64,000 bases of DNA, taken from NCBI RefSeq assembly GCF_963674565.1, contig NZ_OY771430.1, positions 2,604,001 to 2,668,000 of the forward strand, written 5' to 3'. Source of the DNA: an uncultured Carboxylicivirga sp. (GTDB lineage: Bacteria > Bacteroidota > Bacteroidia > Bacteroidales > Marinilabiliaceae). The notes under the pieces are model-generated. The model ran no database searches. It saw nothing but the letters and a program-made list of their open reading frames with translations, and was not told where the DNA came from. The position numbers were made by a program, and so were the translations under genes. Shown piece by piece: positions 20,804 to 30,390 of this stretch. Within the stretch, counting starts at the first letter, position 1. Each line of letters begins with the position of its first letter.

Positions 20804-23092
20804 TTAATGAGTTTGAGAATCTGGTGTTAATGAAAAAGGTTTGTCTTCATTCTTGATACCTCTCTTAAAATTAGGTTGGTTATCCATCTTAAAATGTAAG
20901 ACCCCTCCATTAGAAATATCAGAATAAGTGATCCAGCTTTTGGTGAACGATTCACCATTTAAGGTTGCTGATTGGATATAAACATTATCCTTACTGTTAC
21001 CTTCTGCTTCAATAATAAATTTCTTTCCATTCTCTAATGTGATAGTTGCTTTTTCAAATACTGGACTGCCAATCACATATTGATCTGTTCCCGGACAAAC
21101 GCTGTAAATTCCTAATGCACTTAATACATACCACGACGAAAGTCCACCCTGATCTTCATCTCCTGGATATCCATTTTCGGTGGCATTATAAAGTTCGCTC
21201 ATCACCTTACGGATTCGCTCTTGCGTTTTCCAGGGTTGACGGGCAAAATTGTACAAATACGAGACATGTTGAACAGGTTGATTTCCATGTGCATATTGCC
21301 CCATATTGGCATCGAGCATTTCTTTAATTTCATGAATTACCTGTCCATAAGTACCTACATCATATTCATTGCTACCATAAAAAAGAGAGTCAAGCTTTTC
21401 AACAAAATTATCTTCACCTCCCATCAGTTGAATCAATCCCTCTATATCATGAAAAACAGACCAGGTATATTGATATGAATTCCCTTCGGTAAAAGGGCCT
21501 CCCCATTCGTATGGATTAAAGTCTTCGAGCCACTTTCCATCATTGTGTTTTCCTCGCATAAACCCAACCTCATCATCCCAAACATTTTTATAGTTGTACA
21601 TTTGACGACCAAAAATATTGGCATAAAAATCATTACCAATAGACTTTGCTAACTGGTAACCGCAGAAATCATCATAGGAGTACTCCAGTGTTTTAGCTGT
21701 CGCTTCACCCACTTCGGGATATGGAATATAACCCAACTCGAAATATTCTTTATGAGCCTCCCTGCTACTCGATCCTTTCCAGAAATTTTCGTTGGTTATT
21801 TCATGCAAATAGGCTGCTAATGCCTTTTCAGGATCAAAATTTCTAATTCCTTTAGCCCATGCATCTGCCAACAATGAAATTGCATGATTACCAATCATTA
21901 TCCCAGATGGACCAGGACATGACCATGTTGGAAACCACCCACTTTGTTCCTGAGCATCCAGCAGCGATTGCATATATCTTCCCTGCATTGTAGGATGTAA
22001 AATATTGGTCAACGGGAACTGACTACGAAAAGTATCCCAGAAACCATTGTCGGTATACATATAGCCCTGGTGAATTTTACCATCATACGGACTGAAATAG
22101 TATGGCTGACCATTTTCATCTATTTCATAAAACTTATGAGAAAACAAATTAGCCCTGAACAAACAGGAATAAAAAGTAGCTTTATCGTCTTCAGTACCTC
22201 CTTCGACCAAAACACGACCTAATAGTTGGTTCCATAATTTAGCAGCAGCCTGTTTGGTTGTTTCAAGTTTCTTATGTTTACCAACTTCCTGTTGGAGAGT
22301 TAATTCAGCTTGCTCAGGGCTGATGTACGATGATGAAGTTTTAACCTGCACGGTGGTGCCAGGCTTGAATTCAATATAAGCTCCAACACCTTCACCTTCA
22401 TCTGTCAGATTACCTTCTTTAATCTCATTTTTTCTGTTTTCCCAGGTACCATAAGCTTTAAAAGGTTTATCAAATTGAAGCACGAAATAACATTTAAAAT
22501 TATCCGGAATCAGCAAACCATTGCGCACATATCCAGTAATTCGTTTGTTCTTCTCATCTATCTTAACCTGACTTGTTTTTGTATATCCATCGAACACCAA
22601 CCAGGCTTTTTCTCCTTTAGGAAAAGTAAAACGCATGTGTCCGCAACGCTCTGTTGGGGATATTTCTGTTTTAATACCATTCTCAAATTCAACGCTGTAA
22701 TAATGTGGTTTGGCCGTTTCTTTCCCGTGAGAAAAGGCTGTTGCCCGCTCTTCTTCATTAACTACTAATGAACCTGCTATTGGCATTAATGAAAATGTTG
22801 CATAATCATTAACCCATGGACTACATTGATGTACCTGCTGAAAGCCTCTGATAGTTGTTGCTGAGTATTGGTATTTCCAACCATCACCATTTTTACCGGT
22901 TTGTGGTGAGAAAGCATGCATCGGATAGGGCACTGCTATGGTTGGGTAGGTATTACCATTGCTATAACCCCAATCGGAGTTCGTTCCCTGTAAAGTATTT
23001 ACATACTTAAGAAGATCGGTACTTTGACTCCAAACAGAAGTAAATATTGAACTTACTAACAGAACTGAAATTAAGAATTTGGACTTATTCAT
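20804..23092 (-). CDS. GH92 alpha-mannosidase, secreted
   Basis: A 762-residue GH92 exo-alpha-mannosidase (calcium-dependent inverting enzymes that trim alpha-mannosides from N-glycans and mannans). The signal peptide ends FTSVWSQ with no lipobox, so this copy is periplasmic or released rather than anchored. The N-terminal beta-sandwich has NTLQGTNSDWGYSNG and PYPMHAFSPQTG. The catalytic (alpha/alpha)6 domain carries the family block GDEDQGGLSSWYV (residues 644-656). Compared with the other two copies it has PYPMH in place of PFGMV, suggesting a different alpha-linkage preference. It is preceded by a roughly 100-nt gap with a hairpin. Confidence 0.92.
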   Translation of the reverse strand: MNKSKFLISVLLVSSIFTSVWSQSTDLLKYVNTLQGTNSDWGYSNGNTYPTIAVPYPMHAFSPQTGKNGDGWKYQYSATTIRGFQQVHQCSPWVNDYATFSLMPIAGSLVVNEEERATAFSHGKETAKPHYYSVEFENGIKTEISPTERCGHMRFTFPKGEKAWLVFDGYTKTSQVKIDEKNKRITGYVRNGLLIPDNFKCYFVLQFDKPFKAYGTWENRKNEIKEGNLTDEGEGVGAYIEFKPGTTVQVKTSSSYISPEQAELTLQQEVGKHKKLETTKQAAAKLWNQLLGRVLVEGGTEDDKATFYSCLFRANLFSHKFYEIDENGQPYYFSPYDGKIHQGYMYTDNGFWDTFRSQFPLTNILHPTMQGRYMQSLLDAQEQSGWFPTWSCPGPSGIMIGNHAISLLADAWAKGIRNFDPEKALAAYLHEITNENFWKGSSSREAHKEYFELGYIPYPEVGEATAKTLEYSYDDFCGYQLAKSIGNDFYANIFGRQMYNYKNVWDDEVGFMRGKHNDGKWLEDFNPYEWGGPFTEGNSYQYTWSVFHDIEGLIQLMGGEDNFVEKLDSLFYGSNEYDVGTYGQVIHEIKEMLDANMGQYAHGNQPVQHVSYLYNFARQPWKTQERIRKVMSELYNATENGYPGDEDQGGLSSWYVLSALGIYSVCPGTDQYVIGSPVFEKATITLENGKKFIIEAEGNSKDNVYIQSATLNGESFTKSWITYSDISNGGVLHFKMDNQPNFKRGIKNEDKPFSLTPDSQTH

Positions 23093-23142
23093 ATAAACTT
23101 ATCTAAAGGCTTTAACACTCTTTTTACAGGTCAATTAAAGTT

Positions 23143-23180
23143 GGAAAAGAATCCCTAAGTATTTGAAGGGAATCTTTTCC
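23143..23180 (-). promoter_or_regulatory. Intercistronic hairpin upstream of GH92
   Basis: Inverted repeat GGAAAAGAATCCCT (23143-23156) / AGGGAATCTTTTCC (23167-23180) with one mismatch and a 10-nt loop, lying in the 101-nt gap between two PUL genes. No strong U-run follows on the minus strand. It is a candidate mRNA processing or attenuation point that would divide the long operon. Confidence 0.5.
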
Positions 23181-23193
23181 CGGGTTTAGATTA

Positions 23194-24024
23194 CTATTTC
23201 TGTAAAAGAATTTTCTCACATTTTTTATTACCGTTGCTTTCAACAACAACGAAATACATTCCATTTGTCAGGGCAGATAAATCAAACTGATTGATTTGCG
23301 ATACAGATTGAGATTTCATTACTGTTGCTCCAACACTATTAAGAATTTGTATCGTAGCATCTGCAGAAAAATCAGAAAGTTCTACCGACAATTGATCTTT
23401 AACAGGATTGGGATATAATTTCACTTTTCCTATCTGATCTTTTTTAACACCGGTTGGTGTGTTCGAAACTGTAATATCATAGAAACCACCATCACCATTG
23501 TCACCAATGATTTTCGAATCTCCGTCTCCAATCACATATCTAAGTTGGAAATCACCAACCTTATCATCAGTAACAATCGTAGCTGTCAAATAAGCAGAAT
23601 CTAATTCAGCAAAATTCATATTCGCATCTGAAACACCGCCCCACCAATGATATCCTTCCGGGGCTGCATAAGCACCTTCATCCAATGCCTCAATACCATC
23701 AACCTGGGCCTGACTATAACGTATGGTACCTTCGTCATTAGTACCTGTAGTACCTTCTTTAGCAACTTTATAAGCTGTAATGGGTTCCTGCACAGTCCAA
23801 CCGTCAGGAATTAAAATTCCAATACGTGCCAACTTATCCGGTTCATTAACCGTTTGACCATCCTGCATTTCAACAACAAGAGTGACATCAAAAGTACTAT
23901 TAGGCTCTACCGTTTTGGGTTGGTAAATTACTCTGATTACATAGCAACTAGCCATTACCAGAGTTAGTAAGAAAATAATGGTTATTTTCTTAAGTGTTTT
24001 GAAAGATGTAGAATTGGATTTCAT
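23194..24024 (-). CDS. Small secreted protein: DUF4961-like domain plus T9SS sorting domain
   Basis: A 276-residue protein with a hydrophobic signal ending in a lipobox-like VMASC. A beta-rich domain follows (about 30-190, with RIGILIPDGWTVQEP, matching the 'L.P..W' block of the DUF4961-like lipoprotein at 11219-12226). The C-terminus (about 205-276) is a T9SS type A sorting domain (KLYPNPVKDQL, ending KCEKILLQK). The combination of a possible lipid anchor with a T9SS signal is unusual; one of the two routes must dominate. Probably a cell-surface glycan-binding accessory protein. It lies between two GH92 genes, 26 nt from the upstream one. Confidence 0.75.
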   Translation of the reverse strand: MKSNSTSFKTLKKITIIFLLTLVMASCYVIRVIYQPKTVEPNSTFDVTLVVEMQDGQTVNEPDKLARIGILIPDGWTVQEPITAYKVAKEGTTGTNDEGTIRYSQAQVDGIEALDEGAYAAPEGYHWWGGVSDANMNFAELDSAYLTATIVTDDKVGDFQLRYVIGDGDSKIIGDNGDGGFYDITVSNTPTGVKKDQIGKVKLYPNPVKDQLSVELSDFSADATIQILNSVGATVMKSQSVSQINQFDLSALTNGMYFVVVESNGNKKCEKILLQK

Positions 24025-24050
24025 AAACTTAAATTTTAGTTAACTAACTA

Positions 24051-26414
24051 TTATTGTCCCCAATCTTTATTAGGTGTATCAATCATTTCAAAGTCAAGCT
24101 GACCTCCTTTTTTAAGTTGTTCAAAACTGATGTAACATTGTTTATATGGTTCGCCATTCAGCAAGGCAGATTTGATAAACATGTTTTGCTGACTGTTATT
24201 TTTGCTGTTAATTACAAAAGTCTTACCCGATGCATATTCTTCATCCAAATGAATGGTGACCTTGTCAAAAACCGGACTGGTTAATTCCATTCGCATATCT
24301 CCAGGACAAACAGGATGCATGCCAATAGCCGATAAAACATACCAGGCCGACATCTGACCAACATCTTCGTTACCAACCAAACCTTCCACCTTATTCTTGT
24401 AACCTCTTTCACAAATCAAACGAGTCCATTTCTGAGTTAACCAGGGTGCACCCAATCGGTTAAATAAGTAGGGTACATGATGAACCGGTTCATTAGCATG
24501 ATTGTAATAATCATTCCACTTGAGGTCTTCCGGTGATTTTTCAAAGAAATTTTTCAGATCCTCCAAAGTCCTTTCTGTTCCACCCATCAAATCAACCATT
24601 CCTTCAACATCATGCGGAACAAACCAACCTTGTTGATACGGGTTACACTCCACTGTGCCATGCCAATCCTGAAGTCTTCCCTTCTCCGGCCATTCCTGCC
24701 ACGATCCATCAGCATTTTTTGCTCTGAACCATCCCACCTCTTTATCAAATACATTCTGATAACTTTTTGATAAGGCTGAATACTTCTCAAAGTCATCGGT
24801 ATGATAAATCGATTTAGCAATTTGTGCAAAACACCACTCGGTATAGCTTAATTCAAGCGTATTAGAAATGGAATATTCATTAATGGCAAAACCGGCACTT
24901 CCACTATCTATTGAATCGCATCGAACCGTAAAACCGAGGTGTTCATTACCACTTCGTTCACAGGTTGCCAATGCAGTTTTATAGGCGGCATTAATATCAT
25001 AGTTCCTGATACCTTTCAGATAAGCATCTGTCAGAACCGAAATAGCAGGATTACCAATCATACAGCTACTATAGGAATTCAGCATTTCCCAACGTTCAAA
25101 ATATCCATTACCCGATTCTTCCGACAAGGTTAATAATGAGTTAATCATATCGTTAACAACCGAAGGATTGATGATGGTCTGTAATGGAAACTGGCTTCTA
25201 AAAACATCCCATCCACTGAAGATGGTTCGCTTGGTAAAATTCTTTGAATAATGTACTTTCCCATCTCCGCCAATGTATCTGTTATCAACATCCTCAAAAG
25301 TCCTTGGATCTATCATTGTATGATACAAAGCAGTATAAAATACCGTCTGCTGATATTTGGTTCCACCTTCTACTTCAATCTTCAATAATGCATCATTCCA
25401 GGCCTCATGGGCTTTATCTTTAACTTTATCAAAATTCCAGTCATTAATTTCAGCTTCCAGATTTTTTCTGGCACCATCTATACTAACGAATGAAATACCT
25501 GTTCGCAAAAGCACTTGTTCATCCTGTTTTGTAGAGAAATTTGTAAAAAAGCCCAAATGCTTCCCTTCAATTTCATCCGGGCTTTTTACAATTTCTGCTT
25601 TCGCAATCTGATCCTGATATCGTTCGGAAGCAACATCTTCATTCTTCCGATTCCAATCATCAGGTATATGAGCTTTCCAGACTCCATATTCATTTAAAGG
25701 CTTATCAAACTGAGCATAGAAATATACTTTATAATCAGCCTTGCCATCTCCATTGCCCCATCCTCCACCATTTGGAGGACAATACATCCAGCCTTCAATT
25801 GTATTTTCATTAACCACTTTTACATACTGACGTGTTGATGTGCCTCCCACTCTGCGAGCCAGATCAATCTGAATGCGCGCTTCCTCATTTTCGGGAAAAG
25901 TAAAACGATAAAAACCGCAATGTGTCGTCGCTGTCATTTCAGCCTTTACTTTATAATCGTCCAATACTACAGTGTAGTATCCGGCTGACGCATGCTCTGA
26001 TTCCTTTGAATAACGGGAACGATATCCTTTGTCCGGATTATCCTCTTTACCAGAAGAAGTTTTTAATTCACCTGTTGCAGGCATCACCAAAAAATTACCC
26101 AAATCACCATTCCAGCCAACACCACTCATTTGAGTCATGGCAAATCCCTCAATGGTTTTATGCTCATAGCTATATCCCGAACCATTATCTCCACCTGTAA
26201 TGGTATTAGGACTAACCTGAACCATTCCAAAAGGTACAACAGCACCCGGAAAAGTTTTTCCTAATCCGTGATAAGCACCTGCTGCATCAATATTTGTGCT
26301 GGCGCCAATAAATGGATTAACCAATGATGCATAGTCTTTGTCACTTGCCCTTTCGTTGGAGCAGGATGAAAAAATTGCAAATAGTAATAGTATGTATGTT
26401 ATTCTAATTGTCAT
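24051..26414 (-). CDS. GH92 alpha-mannosidase lipoprotein
   Basis: A 787-residue GH92 enzyme. The lipobox IFSSC in the N-terminal signal predicts membrane anchoring. The N-terminal beta-sandwich includes YASLVNPFIGA, FPGAVVPFGMVQVSPNT and the substrate-site block TQMSGVGWNGDLGN. The catalytic domain has the canonical GNEDVGQMSAWYV block (from residue 681), which carries the general-base Asp. The PFGMV type is shared with well-studied alpha-1,2/1,3-mannosidases; exact linkage cannot be told from sequence alone. Its first codons overlap the end of the GH38-like gene by 11 nt, suggesting translational coupling. Confidence 0.94.
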   Translation of the reverse strand: MTIRITYILLLFAIFSSCSNERASDKDYASLVNPFIGASTNIDAAGAYHGLGKTFPGAVVPFGMVQVSPNTITGGDNGSGYSYEHKTIEGFAMTQMSGVGWNGDLGNFLVMPATGELKTSSGKEDNPDKGYRSRYSKESEHASAGYYTVVLDDYKVKAEMTATTHCGFYRFTFPENEEARIQIDLARRVGGTSTRQYVKVVNENTIEGWMYCPPNGGGWGNGDGKADYKVYFYAQFDKPLNEYGVWKAHIPDDWNRKNEDVASERYQDQIAKAEIVKSPDEIEGKHLGFFTNFSTKQDEQVLLRTGISFVSIDGARKNLEAEINDWNFDKVKDKAHEAWNDALLKIEVEGGTKYQQTVFYTALYHTMIDPRTFEDVDNRYIGGDGKVHYSKNFTKRTIFSGWDVFRSQFPLQTIINPSVVNDMINSLLTLSEESGNGYFERWEMLNSYSSCMIGNPAISVLTDAYLKGIRNYDINAAYKTALATCERSGNEHLGFTVRCDSIDSGSAGFAINEYSISNTLELSYTEWCFAQIAKSIYHTDDFEKYSALSKSYQNVFDKEVGWFRAKNADGSWQEWPEKGRLQDWHGTVECNPYQQGWFVPHDVEGMVDLMGGTERTLEDLKNFFEKSPEDLKWNDYYNHANEPVHHVPYLFNRLGAPWLTQKWTRLICERGYKNKVEGLVGNEDVGQMSAWYVLSAIGMHPVCPGDMRMELTSPVFDKVTIHLDEEYASGKTFVINSKNNSQQNMFIKSALLNGEPYKQCYISFEQLKKGGQLDFEMIDTPNKDWGQ

Positions 26415-28977
26415 TCTTGTTTGTTCTTACATTTGTTAATCTCATTGTCTGAATTCCAAATTGTGGCAGTTTTAAATAGGTAATCATCTGGCTCTTTTCA
26501 TATTCTGGCTTTAGTTGTTTCTGTTTTTTATTATTCAGATCTGTCAATTCTATTTCATCAGCCACACAATTCCATTTGATCACTTTTTCATCATTATTTG
26601 ATGATGTGCTAAAAAAGCGGATAATCAAATCTTCACCATCAATAATCATAGACGAAACATGAAGATTCTGATCATCTACTTCGAATAAACTTTCTGAAAT
26701 AACATCCTCTTTATTGTCAATAATTGAAGCTATCATTGGTTCGTTCCACTCATTACTTAAATGCTCTATTCCGGCTTCTTCCCAATCGTCATGGTGTGCC
26801 ATCAATGCATAATGCATTCGGGTTGAACCATCCACTCCATAGTCTCTCCCCCACAACCCCTTTCCTATATAATTCACTGTTAATCCAAGGGATAAGTCAT
26901 CAGAATGCAAGTAAGATGTTGTGTGATCAGTAAATAACGAAACCCCATACTCACTCTTGCTATCGGTTAAATCAACCCAATTAAGAATAACATTGTGTTT
27001 GATACTATCCCACGACGAATACAATGTATTATTCAACTCACTTTCAAATACATCAAACGGTGCATTTTTAAATAGTCGTTTTCCCACTTTGGCCAAAGGA
27101 AACTCAACGTGTAATTTACAGGCATCGTTATAAAATGCCTTTCGTCGATCTTCAGCCCGATAGTTTTGGCTATGGTCATAAGCTCCGATTCCTGGCTGAC
27201 CATTCCAATCAATATGTAAATCGAAATCAATGATTGGGTTGTATTTACTGATGGTGATAAACTGCTGATATTTATTCCCTGCAATTTCATTCTCAACCTT
27301 CACCTTTACAAACACTGCACCATCTTCAACTACAGTAACTTTTGCTTTCGATTCAAATCCATTATGGAACTGATTTTCGTTGTAGAAGAATCCTTTGAGG
27401 TTATTCAGATACCTTCCGGGAAGAAGCAATTGTCTATCATTATTTGATTTATCAACTAAGCTTGTGATACAACCTCCCTTATCCGCATCAAATTCAATCT
27501 CATAATAGTTGGTTTTAATCTTGAGTGTACCTGAATATTCTTTACACTTTTCTATCTGATGATTACCAGAATTGACCTTTCTGATTTCAAAAGTCTCATA
27601 ACCCATGGAAGGTACCACTGCCATAAATGCTATACATCTGTCACCCTCTTGATCTGTATAAATCTGACTTGGCAATTTATCACCCTTCATTGTATAGACC
27701 TCAAGATGGGACTGTTGCAGATCTTCATTTAATAACAATGAAACCATTTTATTTTGATGATGAGCCAAAGTATTATAAACACGAACCAAAAGCTTTTCAG
27801 AATTCGAGTCGGTTTTTACTTTATCTTGCTTAAATAGTTCCGTTTTTACTTTTTCTGAAACCCTATTAGTTGTAGCAGTCCATCTGGTCACTTTATGGGC
27901 CCATGTATCATTAGGTTTACCATTGTAAGGTACAATCCAGCAGTCGTGATGCTGAGCCAGCATTAAGGTTCGCCAGGCTTCATCAAAATCAGCCTGTAAC
28001 CAGGGTTTCTTACCATACACATAATCCAGTACAGCCAGCTTTTCGGCCATCACAATATGGTTCTCAGCTGTCCTTACCTGTTGCGCAATCTTCTGCAGCA
28101 CCTGGGCTCCCCAAACCAAACCAGGCTTAACATCTTCGACGGTAAAATGCCAGTCAGTTGGTTTAACCTTATGCTCAACCATTTTAAAATATTCCGTCCA
28201 GGTAGTATAATGCGTTGGTTGATATTTGTTACCCCAAGGACCTCCATCCCATCCTGCATCCTGAAAACACATACCCACAGGATATTGTATTCCATTCTCA
28301 AAACATGTTTCTATGAATTGATTCGAGTTGGTCCATGAGTCTGTTTGCCAGGTTGATTCATTTGACAATTCCTCACAGGCATAGCGAGGTACGGCTAATA
28401 TTTCGGTGCCATCAGGACCGATCCAATTAACCAAATCCTTACCGAATGAGCTTGTATAACCTCCCCAACATGTATTAGGATTGCGTAATACTGCATATTC
28501 GTAACCAAGCCCCTTCAATATTTGTGGCAGGCAACTCGTAAAACAGGGTTCTTCACAAGCATAAGTCGTAAAGGTAGCTTCAGGAAAATACTTCACTGTT
28601 TTAGCCATTCCATACTGAAACTGGCGAATAATACTTTCTCCAGATATATTATAACAATATGGTTGAGCATACGAAGGATTTACAAATTCAATGCGACCTT
28701 TATGTCCTTCATTAGCGTAATACTTCTGAAATCTGATAAAATTCTTTTTATCACTGATAAATACAGAATCCCATGTTTCGGGCTCAATTTCAAGATTAAT
28801 GGCCCAATCAGCATATTGATTCAATTTATCAACCATGAATTTTGCCTGCCAATGAGGATAATGTCCATATACACCACCATGATAACCATCGGTAAACCAG
28901 GCATCCTGTGCAAATCCTGATTGAATCAGAACAAACAACACAACGAGAATCAGATTATATCTACCAGTACTGTTCAA
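26404..28977 (-). CDS. Divergent GH38/GH57-fold glycosidase, probable alpha-mannosidase
   Basis: An 857-residue secreted protein (signal peptide ends IQSGFAQ). It resembles GH38 alpha-mannosidases in overall layout: an N-terminal barrel opening TDGYHGGVYGHYPHW, a middle three-helix part with MLAQHHDCWIVP (the usual 'QFHD' region of GH38), and a long C-terminal beta domain. The classical GH38 zinc HxD and 'DPFGHS' nucleophile motifs are not evident; in their place is CEEPCFTSCLPQIL. It may therefore be a distinct subfamily or act through other residues. The start is a TTG at 28977, as no ATG precedes the signal. It lies 10 nt after the SGNH gene and overlaps the next GH92 by 11 nt. Confidence 0.65.
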   Translation of the reverse strand: MNSTGRYNLILVVLFVLIQSGFAQDAWFTDGYHGGVYGHYPHWQAKFMVDKLNQYADWAINLEIEPETWDSVFISDKKNFIRFQKYYANEGHKGRIEFVNPSYAQPYCYNISGESIIRQFQYGMAKTVKYFPEATFTTYACEEPCFTSCLPQILKGLGYEYAVLRNPNTCWGGYTSSFGKDLVNWIGPDGTEILAVPRYACEELSNESTWQTDSWTNSNQFIETCFENGIQYPVGMCFQDAGWDGGPWGNKYQPTHYTTWTEYFKMVEHKVKPTDWHFTVEDVKPGLVWGAQVLQKIAQQVRTAENHIVMAEKLAVLDYVYGKKPWLQADFDEAWRTLMLAQHHDCWIVPYNGKPNDTWAHKVTRWTATTNRVSEKVKTELFKQDKVKTDSNSEKLLVRVYNTLAHHQNKMVSLLLNEDLQQSHLEVYTMKGDKLPSQIYTDQEGDRCIAFMAVVPSMGYETFEIRKVNSGNHQIEKCKEYSGTLKIKTNYYEIEFDADKGGCITSLVDKSNNDRQLLLPGRYLNNLKGFFYNENQFHNGFESKAKVTVVEDGAVFVKVKVENEIAGNKYQQFITISKYNPIIDFDLHIDWNGQPGIGAYDHSQNYRAEDRRKAFYNDACKLHVEFPLAKVGKRLFKNAPFDVFESELNNTLYSSWDSIKHNVILNWVDLTDSKSEYGVSLFTDHTTSYLHSDDLSLGLTVNYIGKGLWGRDYGVDGSTRMHYALMAHHDDWEEAGIEHLSNEWNEPMIASIIDNKEDVISESLFEVDDQNLHVSSMIIDGEDLIIRFFSTSSNNDEKVIKWNCVADEIELTDLNNKKQKQLKPEYEKSQMITYLKLPQFGIQTMRLTNVRTNKNDN

Positions 28978-28987
28978 CTCTTCTTTT

Positions 28988-30376
28988 TTAATTTACTCTA
29001 ATCAATTCAATTTTATGAAGCTTTGGCTGAGCTAACTCATACATCTCGCTCACTATATCATCCATCTGCTTCTGCCATATTTTTCTGATTTCAGGATTTC
29101 TGGCTCTTTCATATGCACCAAAATTACCTCTGATAAATCCATTTTCCCAGTTAGAAGTGATTGAATCCAAAGCTGCTTTATTATCAGCAAGAGCTAATCC
29201 CTTATCCTGAAGAAATGAGAAATTCATCCAGGCATAATCTCTAAATCTCTTCTCTATCTCAAAGCGTTCTTCATTCAGCAGTAATATTTTATAAGCCTGC
29301 ATATATTGTGGAGTATTTTCACACTCAGCCATATTGATACCATTTTGCAATTCCTCATTGCTAAAACGTTTTATCTTTATCCCGTCAATCACTAAATTGT
29401 AGTACCCTTTCTTTAGATTAGTCACCTTTAATTGTTCCTGATTTATATCCTCCATAATAGGTAATAACTTACAGGCATCTTTTTGTGAATTTTTACTTCC
29501 CCAGCCTTTAGGTATTGAATCCATTGGATATGGAAGAGCCTTAGCCAAATACATAAAGTTGATTTGATCATCACCTGATTTAACATCAGAGATAAAGCAA
29601 TTATCTGATTTAACAGTCTCTTTTTTACGTCCGTCTATTTCAATGTCAGCTACTTTGTTTCCTATCATTCCCTGAGCTTTCAAAAACAAATAAGCCATCA
29701 CCATATGACCATTATTGTCAGGATGAATCCGATCGCCACCGCACAATGCAAACAACGAATCCTTAGCTTGTTCCCGTTGATTAATTTCCAGCATTGGACC
29801 ATGAAAATCAACAAAACCCCAATTATTCTTAGCAGCCGATTTCTTTTGAAAATCAATCACTTTTTGTAAGGCTGCATCTTTAGTTGGAAATATCTGGTTT
29901 TCAATCTTTGAAGTTTCGTCATAAGGTGATCCACCGATCAAAACTTTTGTAACATCAGATGCCTCTTGCATTCGCTCCTCAATTTTCTGAAAGCTTTCAA
30001 ATGATCTCTTAATCTGTTTAGCAGCTATTTCCTGGGCATTATCTTTATAAAAATCGAAGTAGCCAACATCATTCATACCAAAAGTCATGGTCATATAAGT
30101 AGGATGCTTACTAAAAACATCCTGTTCCAGTCGTTCCTCAATATCCCAGGCTGTATCACCACCAATACCAGCATTCATGATGGTAATAGGCATATCTGGA
30201 AATTGAGTTATGTAATACAACCAAATAAAGGAGTGATAATGGCCGCCATGTGTAATACTATTACCCACAAAAACAACCCGTTCTCCTTCTTTAAATTTAG
30301 GAATAGAATTCTGAGCCATAACCTGATGAGTAATGGCAATTAAAAGTATCAAAGCAAAAATCTTAGGCAATCTCAT
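28988..30376 (-). CDS. SGNH/GDSL-family esterase, secreted
   Basis: A 462-residue exported protein (signal ends THQVMAQ). The SGNH blocks are complete: nucleophile Ser40 in FVGNSITHGG, the Gly block NAGIGGDTA, the Asn block FGMNDVG, and Asp215/His218 in GGDRIHPD. The C-terminal half, about 200 residues, is a helical extension without a recognised catalytic motif. It is likely a carbohydrate deacetylase/esterase that removes acyl groups from the PUL substrate. It lies within the operon, with 14 nt to the GH130 gene upstream and 10 nt to the GH38-like gene downstream. Confidence 0.88.
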   Translation of the reverse strand: MRLPKIFALILLIAITHQVMAQNSIPKFKEGERVVFVGNSITHGGHYHSFIWLYYITQFPDMPITIMNAGIGGDTAWDIEERLEQDVFSKHPTYMTMTFGMNDVGYFDFYKDNAQEIAAKQIKRSFESFQKIEERMQEASDVTKVLIGGSPYDETSKIENQIFPTKDAALQKVIDFQKKSAAKNNWGFVDFHGPMLEINQREQAKDSLFALCGGDRIHPDNNGHMVMAYLFLKAQGMIGNKVADIEIDGRKKETVKSDNCFISDVKSGDDQINFMYLAKALPYPMDSIPKGWGSKNSQKDACKLLPIMEDINQEQLKVTNLKKGYYNLVIDGIKIKRFSNEELQNGINMAECENTPQYMQAYKILLLNEERFEIEKRFRDYAWMNFSFLQDKGLALADNKAALDSITSNWENGFIRGNFGAYERARNPEIRKIWQKQMDDIVSEMYELAQPKLHKIELIRVN

Positions 30377-30390
30377 AATATTTAGTTTGA

